A stretch of DNA of 64,000 nucleotides from Nitratireductor aquimarinus (GTDB taxonomy: Bacteria > Pseudomonadota > Alphaproteobacteria > Rhizobiales > Rhizobiaceae), in NCBI RefSeq assembly GCF_017255295.1, contig NZ_JAFKDE010000004.1:186001-250000 (forward strand), given 5' to 3'. The translations under genes were made by a program, and so were the position numbers. How positions within the stretch are numbered: position 1 is the stretch's first letter; every line of letters begins with the position of its first letter. Shown piece after piece: positions 1 to 7,920 of this stretch. The notes under the pieces were generated by a model. The model saw nothing but the letters and a program-made list of their open reading frames with translations. It was not told where the DNA came from and did no database searches.

Positions 1-474
1 ATCACGGAAGCCGATCAGCTCCTGGCCTTCCGAGCGCACCACATCGGCGATGATGTCGTAGATCTGTTTGCGCAGCTCCGCATCGCGCGGCATGAAGAAG
101 TGACCGACGCCATAATGGCCGGGCTCCGGCAGTTCGACGCCGCGCTCCGCCCATTCCTCCCGATAGAGGCGGTCGGGGATCTGCATCAGCATGCCCGCGC
201 CATCGCCGACCAGCGGATCAGCACCCACCGCGCCGCGATGGGTCAGGTTTTCGAGCATGGCCAGGCCATCGCGCACGATATCATGCGAGCGACTGCCCTT
301 CATATGCGCGACGAAGCCGACGCCGCAGGCATCGCGCTCATTGCGGGGATCGTAAAGCCCCTGCGCAGCGGGCACGCCCGGCGCGGACATCTTCACGGTG
401 CGTTTGACGGCGGCCGTTTCGGCCTCGTTGGCCGGCCCGAACCCGGTCGAAAAAGAGGGCGTCATTTCCGTCAT
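1..474 (-). CDS. gltB: Glutamate synthase (NADPH) large subunit, N-terminal part
   Basis: The 158 visible residues are the start of the large (alpha) subunit of glutamate synthase, which makes two glutamates from glutamine and 2-oxoglutarate. The stretch ERDACGVGF carries the cysteine that becomes residue 1 of the class II glutamine amidotransferase domain after propeptide removal. The HMKGSRSHDIV and LTHRGAVGADPLVGDGAG stretches that follow are hallmarks of the family. The start is taken at 474; a second in-frame ATG lies three codons later. The rest of the gene, normally about 1,500 residues, lies outside the window to the left. Confidence 0.93.
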   Translation of the reverse strand, partial: MTEMTPSFSTGFGPANEAETAAVKRTVKMSAPGVPAAQGLYDPRNERDACGVGFVAHMKGSRSHDIVRDGLAMLENLTHRGAVGADPLVGDGAGMLMQIPDRLYREEWAERGVELPEPGHYGVGHFFMPRDAELRKQIYDIIADVVRSEGQELIGFRD

Positions 475-1015
475 CGCAAATCCTCACATTCTAGAGCCCG
501 GGGCAAGCCTCCCTGGGCGGTCGTTCAGTCGCCAGAAAGCCCTTGCGGCCTTCCGGGGTGTATGCACGGCATTTCCATTTAGAAGCCGGAGCAACGCTAC
601 CGATATGCTCCGGCGCGTGTTCTTGTTCTTGGGCGGGCATCCCTGCCTGTGCTCCGGTCATTGCCGGACCGCCTTTGTTGCACCGGTCGTTCGCAACACT
701 ATCACGAGCGCAAAAGCCACGCTGAGACGCTGGCAACCGAACTGCACAACAATAGGACAGCACTGCTGTCTTATTCGCTGAAATGCCAGAAATACCAACA
801 CCAGACAAGACGGAAATGCAAATTTTTTGCGCAAAACACGAAATAAAATACCTAAACTGCAAGTATTGATGACATTTTGATAAACCGCCGCAGAATATCC
901 TGTCAGGCGCAAAAATCACCGCAACATCTCATCCGAAGGGCTTGAACCGGAGCATCGAAGCGCGCAATCTCCCGCCGCCACTGCTTATTTTGGGGTCAAA
1001 AGAGAGATCTGCCGC
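475..1015. other. Divergent intergenic region gltB / ltaE
   Basis: This 541-base gap separates two genes that point away from each other, so it should hold both promoters. It contains a 9-bp stem hairpin at 585-614 (arms GCCGGAGCA and TGCTCCGGC, on the gltB leader side) and a long palindrome at 752-776 listed separately. The part near 780-900 is AT-rich compared with the surroundings. I see no convincing protein-coding frame here. Confidence 0.6.
752..776. promoter_or_regulatory. 25-bp near-perfect operator-like palindrome
   Basis: The core is GACAGCA-C-TGCTGTC, a perfect 7+1+7 palindrome. It extends with AATA on the left and TATT on the right, with one mismatched pair between core and flanks. 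It lies about 280 bp upstream of gltB and 240 bp upstream of the threonine aldolase gene. Its size and symmetry fit a dimeric repressor of TetR or similar type. The regulator is not identifiable from this window. Confidence 0.5.
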
Positions 1016-2068
1016 ATGAATTTCGCCTCCGACAACTGGGCCGGCGCCCACCCGCAAATCGCCGAAGCGCTCGTCACCAATGCAGGCGGCTTTGCGCCGG
1101 CCTATGGAACCAGCGAGCTGGACAAACGGGTGGAGAAGATGTTCAGCGACATCTTCGAACGCGAGGTGGCGGTGTTTTTCGTCGGAACGGGAACGGCGGC
1201 AAACAGCCTGTCGCTCACCTGGGCCTCGAAACCCGGCGGGGTCGCCTTCTGCCATTCGGAAGCGCACGCCATTGATGATGAGGGTGGCGCACCGGAATAT
1301 CTGACCGGCGGCGCGCGCCTGAAGGGCGTGGCGGGTCAGCTTGGCCGCATGGACCCGAACGCGCTCGACGCGGCGATCCGCGAACACCCGGCCCAGTTCG
1401 TGCACGCCGGGCAGCCCATGGCCGCCTCGATCACCCAGGCGACCGAGATCGGCACACTCTATTCACTCGAACAGATCGAAGAGATCGCCGGCATCTGCCG
1501 CGAAGCGGGCATTCCGCTGCATCTGGACGGCGCGCGCTTTGCCAATGCGCTCGTGTCTCTGGACACGACGCCGGCCGAGATGACCTGGAAGCGCGGCGTG
1601 GAGATTGCCTCTTTCGGCGGCACGAAGAATGGCTGCTGGTGCGCGGAAGCGATCATCGTGTTCGATCCGGCGAAGATCGGCCAGATGCACTTCCTGCGCA
1701 AGCGCGCCGCACAGCTCTTCTCCAAGTCGCGTTTCATCGCGGCGCAGTTCGAGGCCTATTTCCGTGACGACCTCTGGCTGAAGAATGCGCGCCACGCCAA
1801 CGCGATGGCCGCGGAGCTCGCAACCGCCATCTCCAATGCCGATGGCGCGCGCCTTGCCTGGCAGCCGCAGGCCAATGAAGTGTTTGCGCTCATGAAGGAT
1901 GAGAAGGCCCAGGCGCTTCAGGCCGCTGGCGCGCAGTTCTATCCGTGGAAGCCACCGCTCTCATTCGCAGGCGAAATGACGGCGGGCGACACGCTCTATC
2001 GTTTCGTCACAAGCTTCGCCACCGAGGCCGCCGACATCCAGAAGTGCGCGGAAGCATTGAAGGCCTGA
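1016..2068 (+). CDS. ltaE: Low-specificity L-threonine aldolase family protein
   Basis: This 350-residue PLP enzyme is expected to cleave L-threonine or L-allo-threonine (or other beta-hydroxy amino acids) to glycine plus an aldehyde in the cytoplasm. It begins with NFASDNWAGAHP, the usual start of the family. It has the SEAHAIDDEGGAPE region and the IPLHLDGARFANA segment with the cofactor-contacting Asp. The motif FGGTKNG carries the PLP-binding lysine at residue 204. Length and domain order match the fold-type I aldolases. The ATG at 1016 is preceded by an AGAGAG stretch. It is monocistronic. A phenylserine-aldolase specificity cannot be excluded. Confidence 0.9.
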   Translation: MNFASDNWAGAHPQIAEALVTNAGGFAPAYGTSELDKRVEKMFSDIFEREVAVFFVGTGTAANSLSLTWASKPGGVAFCHSEAHAIDDEGGAPEYLTGGARLKGVAGQLGRMDPNALDAAIREHPAQFVHAGQPMAASITQATEIGTLYSLEQIEEIAGICREAGIPLHLDGARFANALVSLDTTPAEMTWKRGVEIASFGGTKNGCWCAEAIIVFDPAKIGQMHFLRKRAAQLFSKSRFIAAQFEAYFRDDLWLKNARHANAMAAELATAISNADGARLAWQPQANEVFALMKDEKAQALQAAGAQFYPWKPPLSFAGEMTAGDTLYRFVTSFATEAADIQKCAEALKA

Positions 2069-2236
2069 GCAACACGGCGCGCGCGGCACGACAACAACCT
2101 TCGCGATAAACAAAGCCTCACACGCAAGTGATGCCGGCTCGCGCGCGCTTGATTTCCAAGTGAACGATCCCTCTGAAAAAACGAGTCCTGCCGGGACGGA
2201 ACCCCGGTTTCGACAGGACCCGAGAGGAGATCATTC

Positions 2237-2542
2237 ATGTCCACCAAAACCGCACTCACCGCCGCCTATATCGCCGGAACGGTCGCAGCCGCCCTTTCGG
2301 TAGGCACGCTGGCCACCACCACGGCCGCCCAGGCCCAGGAAAAAGAAAAGTGCTATGGCGTGTCCATGGCCGGCAAGAACGATTGCGCGGCCGGGCCCGG
2401 CACCACCTGCGCCGGCACCTCCAAGGTCGATTACCAGGGCAATGCCTGGAAATATGTCGATGCAGGCACCTGCGCCACGATGGAACTGCCCGGCGAGCGC
2501 ATGGGTTCGCTTGAGCCGCTTGAGCGCGACATGCCCTCCTGA
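2237..2542 (+). CDS. bufA1: Bufferin-type RiPP precursor (DUF2282 / BufA1 family)
   Basis: A 101-residue exported peptide. Residues 1-33 form a signal peptide ending in AQA, followed by a mature part with four cysteines at 39, 50, 58 and 79 (spacings C-X10-C-X7-C-X20-C). The [30 protein letters not shown] and AGTC blocks are those of DUF2282. These proteins are known as gold-induced GigP or bufferin 1 and, in studied relatives, are modified at cysteines by the neighbouring MNIO enzyme and act in periplasmic copper handling. A GAGGAGA Shine-Dalgarno lies 7-8 bases before the ATG. It is the first gene of a four-gene operon. That this precursor is modified is inferred from family and context. 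Confidence 0.92.
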   Translation: MSTKTALTAAYIAGTVAAALSVGTLATTTAAQAQEKEKCYGVSMAGKNDCAAGPGTTCAGTSKVDYQGNAWKYVDAGTCATMELPGERMGSLEPLERDMPS

Positions 2543-2590
2543 TCCAGCCAGCATGATCTGACCTGACACCAAATGCCGGGAGGCGACCTC

Positions 2591-3535
2591 ATGGCACGCG
2601 AAGCAAAACCCCTTTCCGCCATCCAGAGCCGCTTTCCGGCATTTCACCCCGCTGATGCCCCCACTGGTGCCCCCGCTGGCCGGGCCGGTGCGAGTTTCAA
2701 GCCGCAGCATTTCGACGCAATCGCTGAAAACCCTGCGTCAGTGGGTTTCGTAGAAGTACACGCAGAAAACTATATGGGCGCGGGCGGCCCGCCGCACGCC
2801 GCGCTGACCGCAATCCGCAACATGCTGCCCGTCTCGTTACACGGCGTGTGCATGTCGATTGGCGGTCTCGACCCGCTCGACCCCGAACATCTTCAACGCT
2901 TTGCCGGGCTGGTGGAGCGCTACGAACCCTTCAAAGTGTCGGAGCACCTGGCTTGGTCGACCCATGACGATGTATTTTTCAACGACCTCCTGCCCCTGCC
3001 CTACACCGATGAGACGCTTGCACGGGTGTGCGAGCACATCGATCAGGTGCAGGAAGCCATCGGCAGGCCGATGTTTTTGGAAAACCCGTCCACCTACGTC
3101 CTTTTCTCCGAATCCGAATGGCGGGAAACGGATTTCCTGCGTGAAATCGTGAAGCGCACGGGCTGCGGGCTGCTGCTCGACATCAACAATGTGTTCGTTT
3201 CTGCGACCAATCACGGCTTCAGCGCCACGGAGTATCTCGCCGATTTCCCGCTGGCGCATGTGGGAGAAATCCACCTTGCCGGCCATGACGAACAGGAAGA
3301 CGACGAGGGTGCGCCGCTGCTGATCGACAGCCATGACCGACCGGTCGCGGACCCCGTGTGGAGCCTTTATGAAACGGTGATCGCCGCATGCGGCCCCGTC
3401 GACACGCTGATCGAATGGGATGCGGACATTCCCGACTGGCCGATCCTGCAATCCGAGGCGGCGGCGGCTGAACGCATTCTCGACCGTCATCGCACCCTCA
3501 AGCCGGAAGTGAAACGCCATGCGCTCCACTCCTGA
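2591..3535 (+). CDS. bufB: MNIO-family RiPP-modifying enzyme (DUF692, BufB)
   Basis: A 314-residue member of the multinuclear non-haem iron-dependent oxidative enzymes, the TIM-barrel family that includes MbnB. Expected role: oxidative modification of cysteines in the precursor encoded just upstream, in the cytoplasm before export. Visible conserved blocks are EVHAEN (55-60), SLHGV (82-86), SEHL (117-120), LENPSTY (163-169), [15 protein letters not shown] (195-209), EIHLAGH (226-232) and EWD (275-277); the His, Asp and Glu residues in them fit the iron ligands of the family. An in-frame ATG at 2573 is possible. The ATG at 2591 has GGGAGG seven bases upstream, so I prefer it. It overlaps the next gene by 17 bases. 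Confidence 0.92.
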   Translation: MAREAKPLSAIQSRFPAFHPADAPTGAPAGRAGASFKPQHFDAIAENPASVGFVEVHAENYMGAGGPPHAALTAIRNMLPVSLHGVCMSIGGLDPLDPEHLQRFAGLVERYEPFKVSEHLAWSTHDDVFFNDLLPLPYTDETLARVCEHIDQVQEAIGRPMFLENPSTYVLFSESEWRETDFLREIVKRTGCGLLLDINNVFVSATNHGFSATEYLADFPLAHVGEIHLAGHDEQEDDEGAPLLIDSHDRPVADPVWSLYETVIAACGPVDTLIEWDADIPDWPILQSEAAAAERILDRHRTLKPEVKRHALHS

Positions 3536-4343
3536 AACCACGAGACAGGACCCTGCGCAGCCCTATGACGACGCCTTTGGCGCCGTGCTGCTCAACCCGG
3601 ATCGCGCCACGCCGCAGGGCGTGAGCGGCCCGCATGGCAAGGCGGTGATCAAGCGCTTCAACGTCTATCGCAACAATGTCACCCATAGTCTCGTAACCGC
3701 GCTTTCAGAAATCTTTCCGGCGGTCGCCATGATCCTTGGCGAAGAGAATTTCCGCATGATCGCGCGGGAGTTTCTGCGCGTGCATCCACCGCGCTCACGC
3801 CTCGTCTTCGAATACGGGCACGGGTTCGGCGATTTTCTGGCCGGGTTCGAGCCGATACGGCATCTGAGATATCTGCCCGACGTGGCCCGGCTGGAACGCG
3901 CCTGGCTTGACGCCTTTCACGCAGCCGACCGCACACCGCTCGCGCCCGCCGATCTCGCTGCCCTGCCGCCGGAAGCGCTGGCAACAGCCCGTTTCACGCC
4001 GCACCCGGCCATGCATCTCATGCGTTCGGATTATGCGGTGCATACGATCTTCACGGCGCACCGCACCGGGCCGATGCCTGATCGCATCGACGCGGGCATT
4101 GCCGAAGCAGCGCTGGTGACCCGGCCCGCACTTGATGTGCAGGTGCGCGAGCTCGACCGGGGCCAATTCGCCTTTCTGAAGGCGCTCGCCAATGGCGCAG
4201 CGCTGCAACAGGCGGCCGGGGCGGCGCTTGAAGCCGATCCCGGCTTCGATCTTTCCGCCGCCATCGCCCTGATGCTCGAAAGCGGCGCATTCGAGACATG
4301 CCAGGCAGGCAATGACAGTCAGAACAAGGATGAAAGCCCGTGA
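3519..4343 (+). CDS. bufC: BufC-type partner protein (DUF2063)
   Basis: A 274-residue protein with the N-terminal DUF2063 domain. Recognisable parts are [33 protein letters not shown] at about 48-80 and the [20 protein letters not shown] helix near 119-137. In characterised MNIO systems the companion protein binds the precursor leader region and assists the enzyme. The old Pfam label of a putative DNA-binding domain is not a safe guide to function. It overlaps the MNIO gene by 17 bases and the next gene by 4, so translation is probably coupled. The C-terminal half is variable. Confidence 0.88.
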   Translation: MRSTPETTRQDPAQPYDDAFGAVLLNPDRATPQGVSGPHGKAVIKRFNVYRNNVTHSLVTALSEIFPAVAMILGEENFRMIAREFLRVHPPRSRLVFEYGHGFGDFLAGFEPIRHLRYLPDVARLERAWLDAFHAADRTPLAPADLAALPPEALATARFTPHPAMHLMRSDYAVHTIFTAHRTGPMPDRIDAGIAEAALVTRPALDVQVRELDRGQFAFLKALANGAALQQAAGAALEADPGFDLSAAIALMLESGAFETCQAGNDSQNKDESP

Positions 4344-4906
4344 TCCACGCAATCCAGATGCTTCATGCGCGCGTTTTCTCCACCCTTGAGCGGATGCTCG
4401 ATGGCTGGTTTCCGGGCCTTGCCGCGCGCTTTGCCTTCTTCGCCGTTCTTTATTTTTACTTCCTGAATTCGGCCCGCACGAAGGTGGGTGACGGCCTGCT
4501 CGGCTTCTTCAGCGTCGCAGACGGGGCCTATTACCAGATCGCGCTGCCGGCGGTGGAGGCTGCGGGCGGCGATGTTTCAGCCGTGCCCTTCATCCCATGG
4601 GGCGCAATCGTGTGGGCCGGCACCTATGCGGAGTTTGTCCTGCCGCTCCTGATCGTGATCGGGCTTTTCACCCGGATTGCCGCACTCGGCATGATCGGTT
4701 TCGTGCTGGTGCAGTCCTATGTGGACATTGCCGTACACAAGGTGGGCGCGGAAACCGCAGGCGCGTGGTTCGACCGCTTCTCCGACGGGCTGATCTGGGA
4801 CCAGCGCACGCTCTGGGTGTTTCTGCTGCTTTATCTTGTGGTGAAGGGTGCGGGACGCATCTCGCTGGATGCCGTTCTTGGCCGCAAATTCGCGAGCACT
4901 GCCTGA
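4340..4906 (+). CDS. DoxX-family membrane protein of the bufferin operon
   Basis: A 188-residue inner-membrane protein with about four hydrophobic segments (near 28-45, 90-113, 118-135 and 155-172), typical of DoxX. The start is GTG at 4340, overlapping the bufC stop codon, with AAGGA nine bases upstream. DoxX proteins are regular last members of gig/buf operons (GigT-like). A redox or quinone-linked role is suspected but unproven. ATG codons at 4358 and 4364 are weaker start alternatives. Confidence 0.85.
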   Translation: MIHAIQMLHARVFSTLERMLDGWFPGLAARFAFFAVLYFYFLNSARTKVGDGLLGFFSVADGAYYQIALPAVEAAGGDVSAVPFIPWGAIVWAGTYAEFVLPLLIVIGLFTRIAALGMIGFVLVQSYVDIAVHKVGAETAGAWFDRFSDGLIWDQRTLWVFLLLYLVVKGAGRISLDAVLGRKFASTA

Positions 4907-4916
4907 AAACACAAAA

Positions 4917-4937
4917 GCGGCGCCACACGGGCGCCGC
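4917..4937. terminator. Hairpin between convergent genes, possible bidirectional terminator
   Basis: GCGGCGCC and GGCGCCGC form an 8-bp GC-rich stem with a 5-base loop, just after the DoxX stop codon and before the end of the convergent hsp20 gene. It is flanked by AAAA on the left. It has no clean T-tract on the right, so termination efficiency is uncertain. Confidence 0.5.
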
Positions 4938-4998
4938 CATCATTCAAACTCTTATCCGTCTGCTTCTAGCAAATCGGGAATTCCCTCAGGCCGAAGCC

Positions 4999-5457
4999 TT
5001 AGTGGGTCCTGGCCTCGATCTCCTTCGTTTCCTTCGCCGAAGCGATGGGAATACGGCGCGGCTTCATCTCCTCGGGGATGTTGCGCGTGAGATCAATGTG
5101 AAGGAGCCCGTTTTCAAGGTTGGCGCCCGTCACTTCGACGTGGTCCGCGAGCTGGAAGCGGCGCTCGAAGCTGCGTGCGGCGATGCCGCGATAAAGCAGT
5201 TCGCCTTCGCTTTTCTGCTCGGCGTTCTTCTCACCCTTGACGGTGAGCACATTGCGATGGGCCTCAATGGAGATGTCCTCATCGCCAAAGCCGGCGACAG
5301 CCATCGAGATGCGGTAGGAATCATCGCCCGTGCGCTCGATATTGTAGGGCGGATAGGTCTGGCCGCCCTCGGGCTGGGCCAGCGTATCGAGCATGCCAAA
5401 GAGCCGGTCGAAGCCGACGGTGGAACGATAGAGAGGCGAAAAATCAACGTGACGCAT
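4999..5457 (-). CDS. Small heat-shock protein, Hsp20 / IbpA family
   Basis: A 152-residue alpha-crystallin-domain chaperone that would hold unfolded proteins for refolding. The N-terminal MRHVDFSPLYRSTVGFDRLFGML and the core PPYNIERTGDDSYRISMAVAGF are typical of rhizobial class A Hsp20 proteins. The domain includes YRGIAARSFERRFQL and the LENGLLHIDL strand, and a short C-terminal tail with RRIPI. The open frame extends upstream. The ATG at 5457 is chosen because of its match to the family and a GGAGA Shine-Dalgarno 7 bases upstream. Upstream lie a ROSE-like RNA thermometer and a sigma-32 promoter, so heat induction at two levels is expected. Confidence 0.93.
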   Translation of the reverse strand: MRHVDFSPLYRSTVGFDRLFGMLDTLAQPEGGQTYPPYNIERTGDDSYRISMAVAGFGDEDISIEAHRNVLTVKGEKNAEQKSEGELLYRGIAARSFERRFQLADHVEVTGANLENGLLHIDLTRNIPEEMKPRRIPIASAKETKEIEARTH

Positions 5458-5552
5458 GGTCTGTTCTCCAGTTGAGCAACATTGCGTTATGGCCATTTTC
5501 GGAAACCCGCTTCGGGCGTTTCCCGCTGGCCAGCGACCCCGTTCTGGCGGCC
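5458..5552 (-). promoter_or_regulatory. ROSE-like RNA thermometer in the hsp20 5' leader
   Basis: The leader just before the hsp20 ATG ends with TTGCTCAACTGGAGAA (5464-5479, minus strand). TTGCTC can pair with GGAGAA, burying the Shine-Dalgarno with a single bulged G, which is the signature of ROSE thermometers. Upstream in the leader is a bulged hairpin at 5501-5523 (GGAAA and TTTCC arms around CCCG/CGGG), and before that a GCTGGCCAGC palindrome. The leader is roughly 95 bases, the usual ROSE length. The pairing was worked out by eye. Confidence 0.78.
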
Positions 5553-5560
5553 GCAGAAGA

Positions 5561-5590
5561 TATATGGGAACCCCAAAAATCGGGTTCAAG
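5561..5590 (-). promoter_or_regulatory. Sigma-32 (RpoH) promoter of hsp20
   Basis: On the minus strand CTTGAA (5590-5585) is followed, after 16 bases, by CCCATATA (5568-5561), a close match to the RpoH consensus. It would start transcription near 5552, just ahead of the ROSE-like leader. Confidence 0.75.
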
Positions 5591-5745
5591 AGCCCGTCGA
5601 TTTCAGATGAACGGCGGATGAACGGACCGCTCGGATACCGTTCAGCTTCACGCTGCTAGCGTTAGCGCAATGGATCGGCGGCGGACTTATGACGCTGCCC
5701 TGCGGAACGTACCGGATGTAACGTCCCTTCCAGCCGGTGCGGAAT

Positions 5746-5773
5746 GCCGGAAGTGGTTCAGGCCACTTCCGGC
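5746..5773. repeat. Perfect 11-bp inverted repeat
   Basis: GCCGGAAGTGG and CCACTTCCGGC flank the 6-base loop TTCAGG in the gap between the hsp20 promoter and the hydrolase gene. Neither strand shows a good T-tract after it. No coding frame or known RNA is recognisable in 5591-5891 beyond this hairpin. Confidence 0.55.
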
Positions 5774-5891
5774 TTTCAGTTTCAGTCGCAACCGTTCTGT
5801 TTCTTGCCATTCACGCATCCCGGCTCTATTCCTTCTTAGGAATATCATCTTCCACACCCCTCAAAGCCGCTCTTGAGGTCCATGATCCTGC

Positions 5892-6851
5892 ATGAATGAC
5901 CTGCTTATCGTCGTTCCGGAAAATCCCCCGCCCGAGGGGATGAACGCGGACCTGTTCCAGACGAAGGACGGGGTTTCGATCCGCTTTGCGCGCGCACCGG
6001 GACGCGGAGCCGAGAAACACGGCACGGTGGTGATCCTGCCCGGCCGCAACGAGTATATCGAGAAATATTTCGAGACTGCGAACGACCTGACCGAACGCGG
6101 CTATGGCGCGGCGATACTGGACTGGCGCGGACAGGGGCGCTCGCAGAGACTGCTGCCGGACGCCAATAGGGGCTATGTTGAGAGCTTCGACGATTATGTG
6201 CGCGACCTGGATGCGTTCTTCGAACAGGTGGTGCTGCCCGACTGCCGTGGCCCCTACTACATTCTCGCCCATTCCACCGGCGTTCTGATTGCGCTTCTGG
6301 CCGCACCCATGATGGCCAACCGGGTGCGCCGCATGGTGCTTTGCACGCCGCTTCTGGGACTTCCGGTCTCGCCCAGAACAACACGCTGGGTGTCGCACTT
6401 CGCGCAGCTTCTCTACGCTTTGGGACTTGGCCGAATGTATATGCCAGGCCGCCGCAACCGGATGAAAATGCCTGAATTTTCGCCGGCGGCGCTGAGTTCC
6501 GACCCGCAGCGCTTTGCCCGCAACCGGGCGACGGTCAGCGCCTGGCCCGGACTTGCCATCAACGGGCCGACGGTCGCCTGGACGCGCGCCATGTTTCTGG
6601 CCATCGAACGGGTGACGGACCCGGCCTTTGCAGCCCGGATCCACATTCCCTCGCTCATCCTTTCGGCCGGAGCGGACCGCGTGGTCTCCAACCCGGCAAT
6701 CGAGCGCTTTTCCCGGCAATTACGCAGCACATCGCTCCTGACCATTGATGGCGCGCGGCACGAATTGCTGCAGGAGGCAGACCTTTACCGGGAACAGGTG
6801 ATGGCCGCCTTCTTCGCCTTCGTGGAAGGCACCGGCGACATCAATTTCTGA
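5892..6851 (+). CDS. Alpha/beta hydrolase, lysophospholipase / monoacylglycerol lipase type
   Basis: A 319-residue serine hydrolase of the PldB-like group, with no signal peptide. It has the oxyanion loop region VVILPGRNEYIEKY (46-59), the DWRGQGRS segment typical of Hydrolase_4 proteins (78-84), the nucleophile in ILAHSTG (Ser128), an acid in LSAGADRVV, and the C-terminal catalytic His in GARHELLQE. Likely substrates are lysophospholipids or monoacylglycerols, but substrate cannot be read from sequence. The ATG at 5892 lacks a strong Shine-Dalgarno. The gene stands alone. Confidence 0.85.
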   Translation: MNDLLIVVPENPPPEGMNADLFQTKDGVSIRFARAPGRGAEKHGTVVILPGRNEYIEKYFETANDLTERGYGAAILDWRGQGRSQRLLPDANRGYVESFDDYVRDLDAFFEQVVLPDCRGPYYILAHSTGVLIALLAAPMMANRVRRMVLCTPLLGLPVSPRTTRWVSHFAQLLYALGLGRMYMPGRRNRMKMPEFSPAALSSDPQRFARNRATVSAWPGLAINGPTVAWTRAMFLAIERVTDPAFAARIHIPSLILSAGADRVVSNPAIERFSRQLRSTSLLTIDGARHELLQEADLYREQVMAAFFAFVEGTGDINF

Positions 6852-6881
6852 ACGCCAGAGCGGGTTCTCTGCCGCAATGTT

Positions 6882-7652
6882 CTAGCGCAGAAGCGCCATC
6901 GCCTTCTTGTGCAGTTCGGGCGTGGCGGCGGCGATGATGTCGCCTCCGCTCTCAGGACGGCCGCCGGCCCAGCTGGTGATCACGCCGCCCGCCTGCTCGA
7001 TGATCGGGACAAGCGCAGCGATGTCGTAAGTCTGAAGACCGGTCTCGATGACCAGATCGATCTGGCCGGCTGCCAGCATCGCGTAGGCGTAGCAATCGGT
7101 GCCGTAGCGGGCGAGGCAGACCGAATTTTCCACCCGGTCATAGGCGGCGCGGTGCAGCGGATCGAACAGCGCCGGCGTGGTGGTGCACAGCGTAGCGTCG
7201 GACAGCTCGGTCGTGTCGCGCGTCTTGAGACGGCGGGCGCCGCCCGGCCCCTCGTAATGCGCGCCATCGCCAACCGTATAGAAGAGCTCGCCGGTAAAGG
7301 GCTGGGACATCATGCCGGCAACGGCGCGGCCCGAAACGGTAAGCCCCACCAGCGTGCCCCAGAGCGGCAGGCCGGAAATGAAAGCGCGCGTGCCGTCGAT
7401 GGGATCGATGATCCAGCGGTGGTCGCTCGCCTCGCCTTCAAGGCCGAATTCCTCACCCAGAATGCCGTGATCGGGAAACGCCTCGCTGATCAGCCCGCGA
7501 ATGGCGCGCTCGGCCTCGCGGTCAGCCTCCGTGACCGGATCGAAACCGCTTTCGAGCTTGTTGTCGATCAACACCGGCTGACGGAAGCGCGGCAGGGTCT
7601 GGGCTGCGGCGGCCTCGGCAATGCGGCGCATCAAAGCCGGCGAGACGGTCAT
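6882..7652 (-). CDS. hisN: Histidinol-phosphatase, inositol monophosphatase family
   Basis: A 256-residue magnesium-dependent phosphatase of the IMPase fold. It shows DPVTEADREAE (38-48), GEEFG, the metal-binding DPIDGTRAF, and the C-terminal YDIAALVPIIEQAGG in place of the usual WDxAA. Rhizobial members of this clade act as HisN in histidine biosynthesis and have often been annotated suhB. The ATG at 7652 is preceded by AGGAGAG. The MmgR-like small RNA is transcribed divergently from its upstream side, as seen next to suhB-like genes in other alphaproteobacteria. Confidence 0.88.
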   Translation of the reverse strand: MTVSPALMRRIAEAAAAQTLPRFRQPVLIDNKLESGFDPVTEADREAERAIRGLISEAFPDHGILGEEFGLEGEASDHRWIIDPIDGTRAFISGLPLWGTLVGLTVSGRAVAGMMSQPFTGELFYTVGDGAHYEGPGGARRLKTRDTTELSDATLCTTTPALFDPLHRAAYDRVENSVCLARYGTDCYAYAMLAAGQIDLVIETGLQTYDIAALVPIIEQAGGVITSWAGGRPESGGDIIAAATPELHKKAMALLR

Positions 7653-7755
7653 GGAACTCTCCTGAATTTACGGATTCGCTGCCTGAAAGGGCTGTTAAGA
7701 GCGGCGATCTTTGCCGCGTTTGATGCGGTTTGCAATGGGCGCGTTACGGTTAACG

Positions 7756-7784
7756 CTTGACAATTGTGCATCGCAACATAGACT
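7756..7784 (+). promoter_or_regulatory. Promoter of the MmgR-like sRNA
   Basis: CTTGAC at 7756-7761, 17 bases, then TAGACT at 7779-7784. This fits the alphaproteobacterial housekeeping pattern and places a transcript start near 7790, at the first hairpin of the sRNA. Confidence 0.65.
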
Positions 7785-7789
7785 TTGTT

Positions 7790-7875
7790 CAGGCAGTTGA
7801 TCTGCCGGATGCCCTTATTGGGCGTTTCCTCCCTAGACTTTTGGCCGTATCGCCAGGGCGATGCGGTCTTTTTTT
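7790..7875 (+). ncRNA. mmgR: MmgR / suhB-family (alpha-r8) trans-acting small RNA
   Basis: An approximately 86-base transcript with three stem-loops. First is GGCAG-TTGAT-CTGCC, then GCCC-TTATT-GGGC. Next comes the single-stranded block TTTCCTCCCT, which I recall as the conserved motif of the MmgR family. The last is a strong terminator at 7845-7866 (CCGTATCGCC paired with GGCGATGCGG) followed by TCTTTTTTT. The position next to a suhB-type phosphatase gene matches the Rfam suhB RNA. In Sinorhizobium meliloti MmgR restrains polyhydroxybutyrate accumulation. The family call is from memory of the motif and layout, not a covariance search. Confidence 0.83.
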
Positions 7876-7920
7876 GTCGCCGTCCAGAGCAAATTTGCTG
7901 CACCGCAGCAAAGCGCGACT

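Noticed and set aside
2100..2236. ECF sigma-factor promoter for the bufferin operon, as in known gig/buf systems
   Set aside because: I looked for GTAACC or GGAAC-type pairs with proper spacing. Only an unpaired GGAAC near 2196 was found, so no promoter is called.
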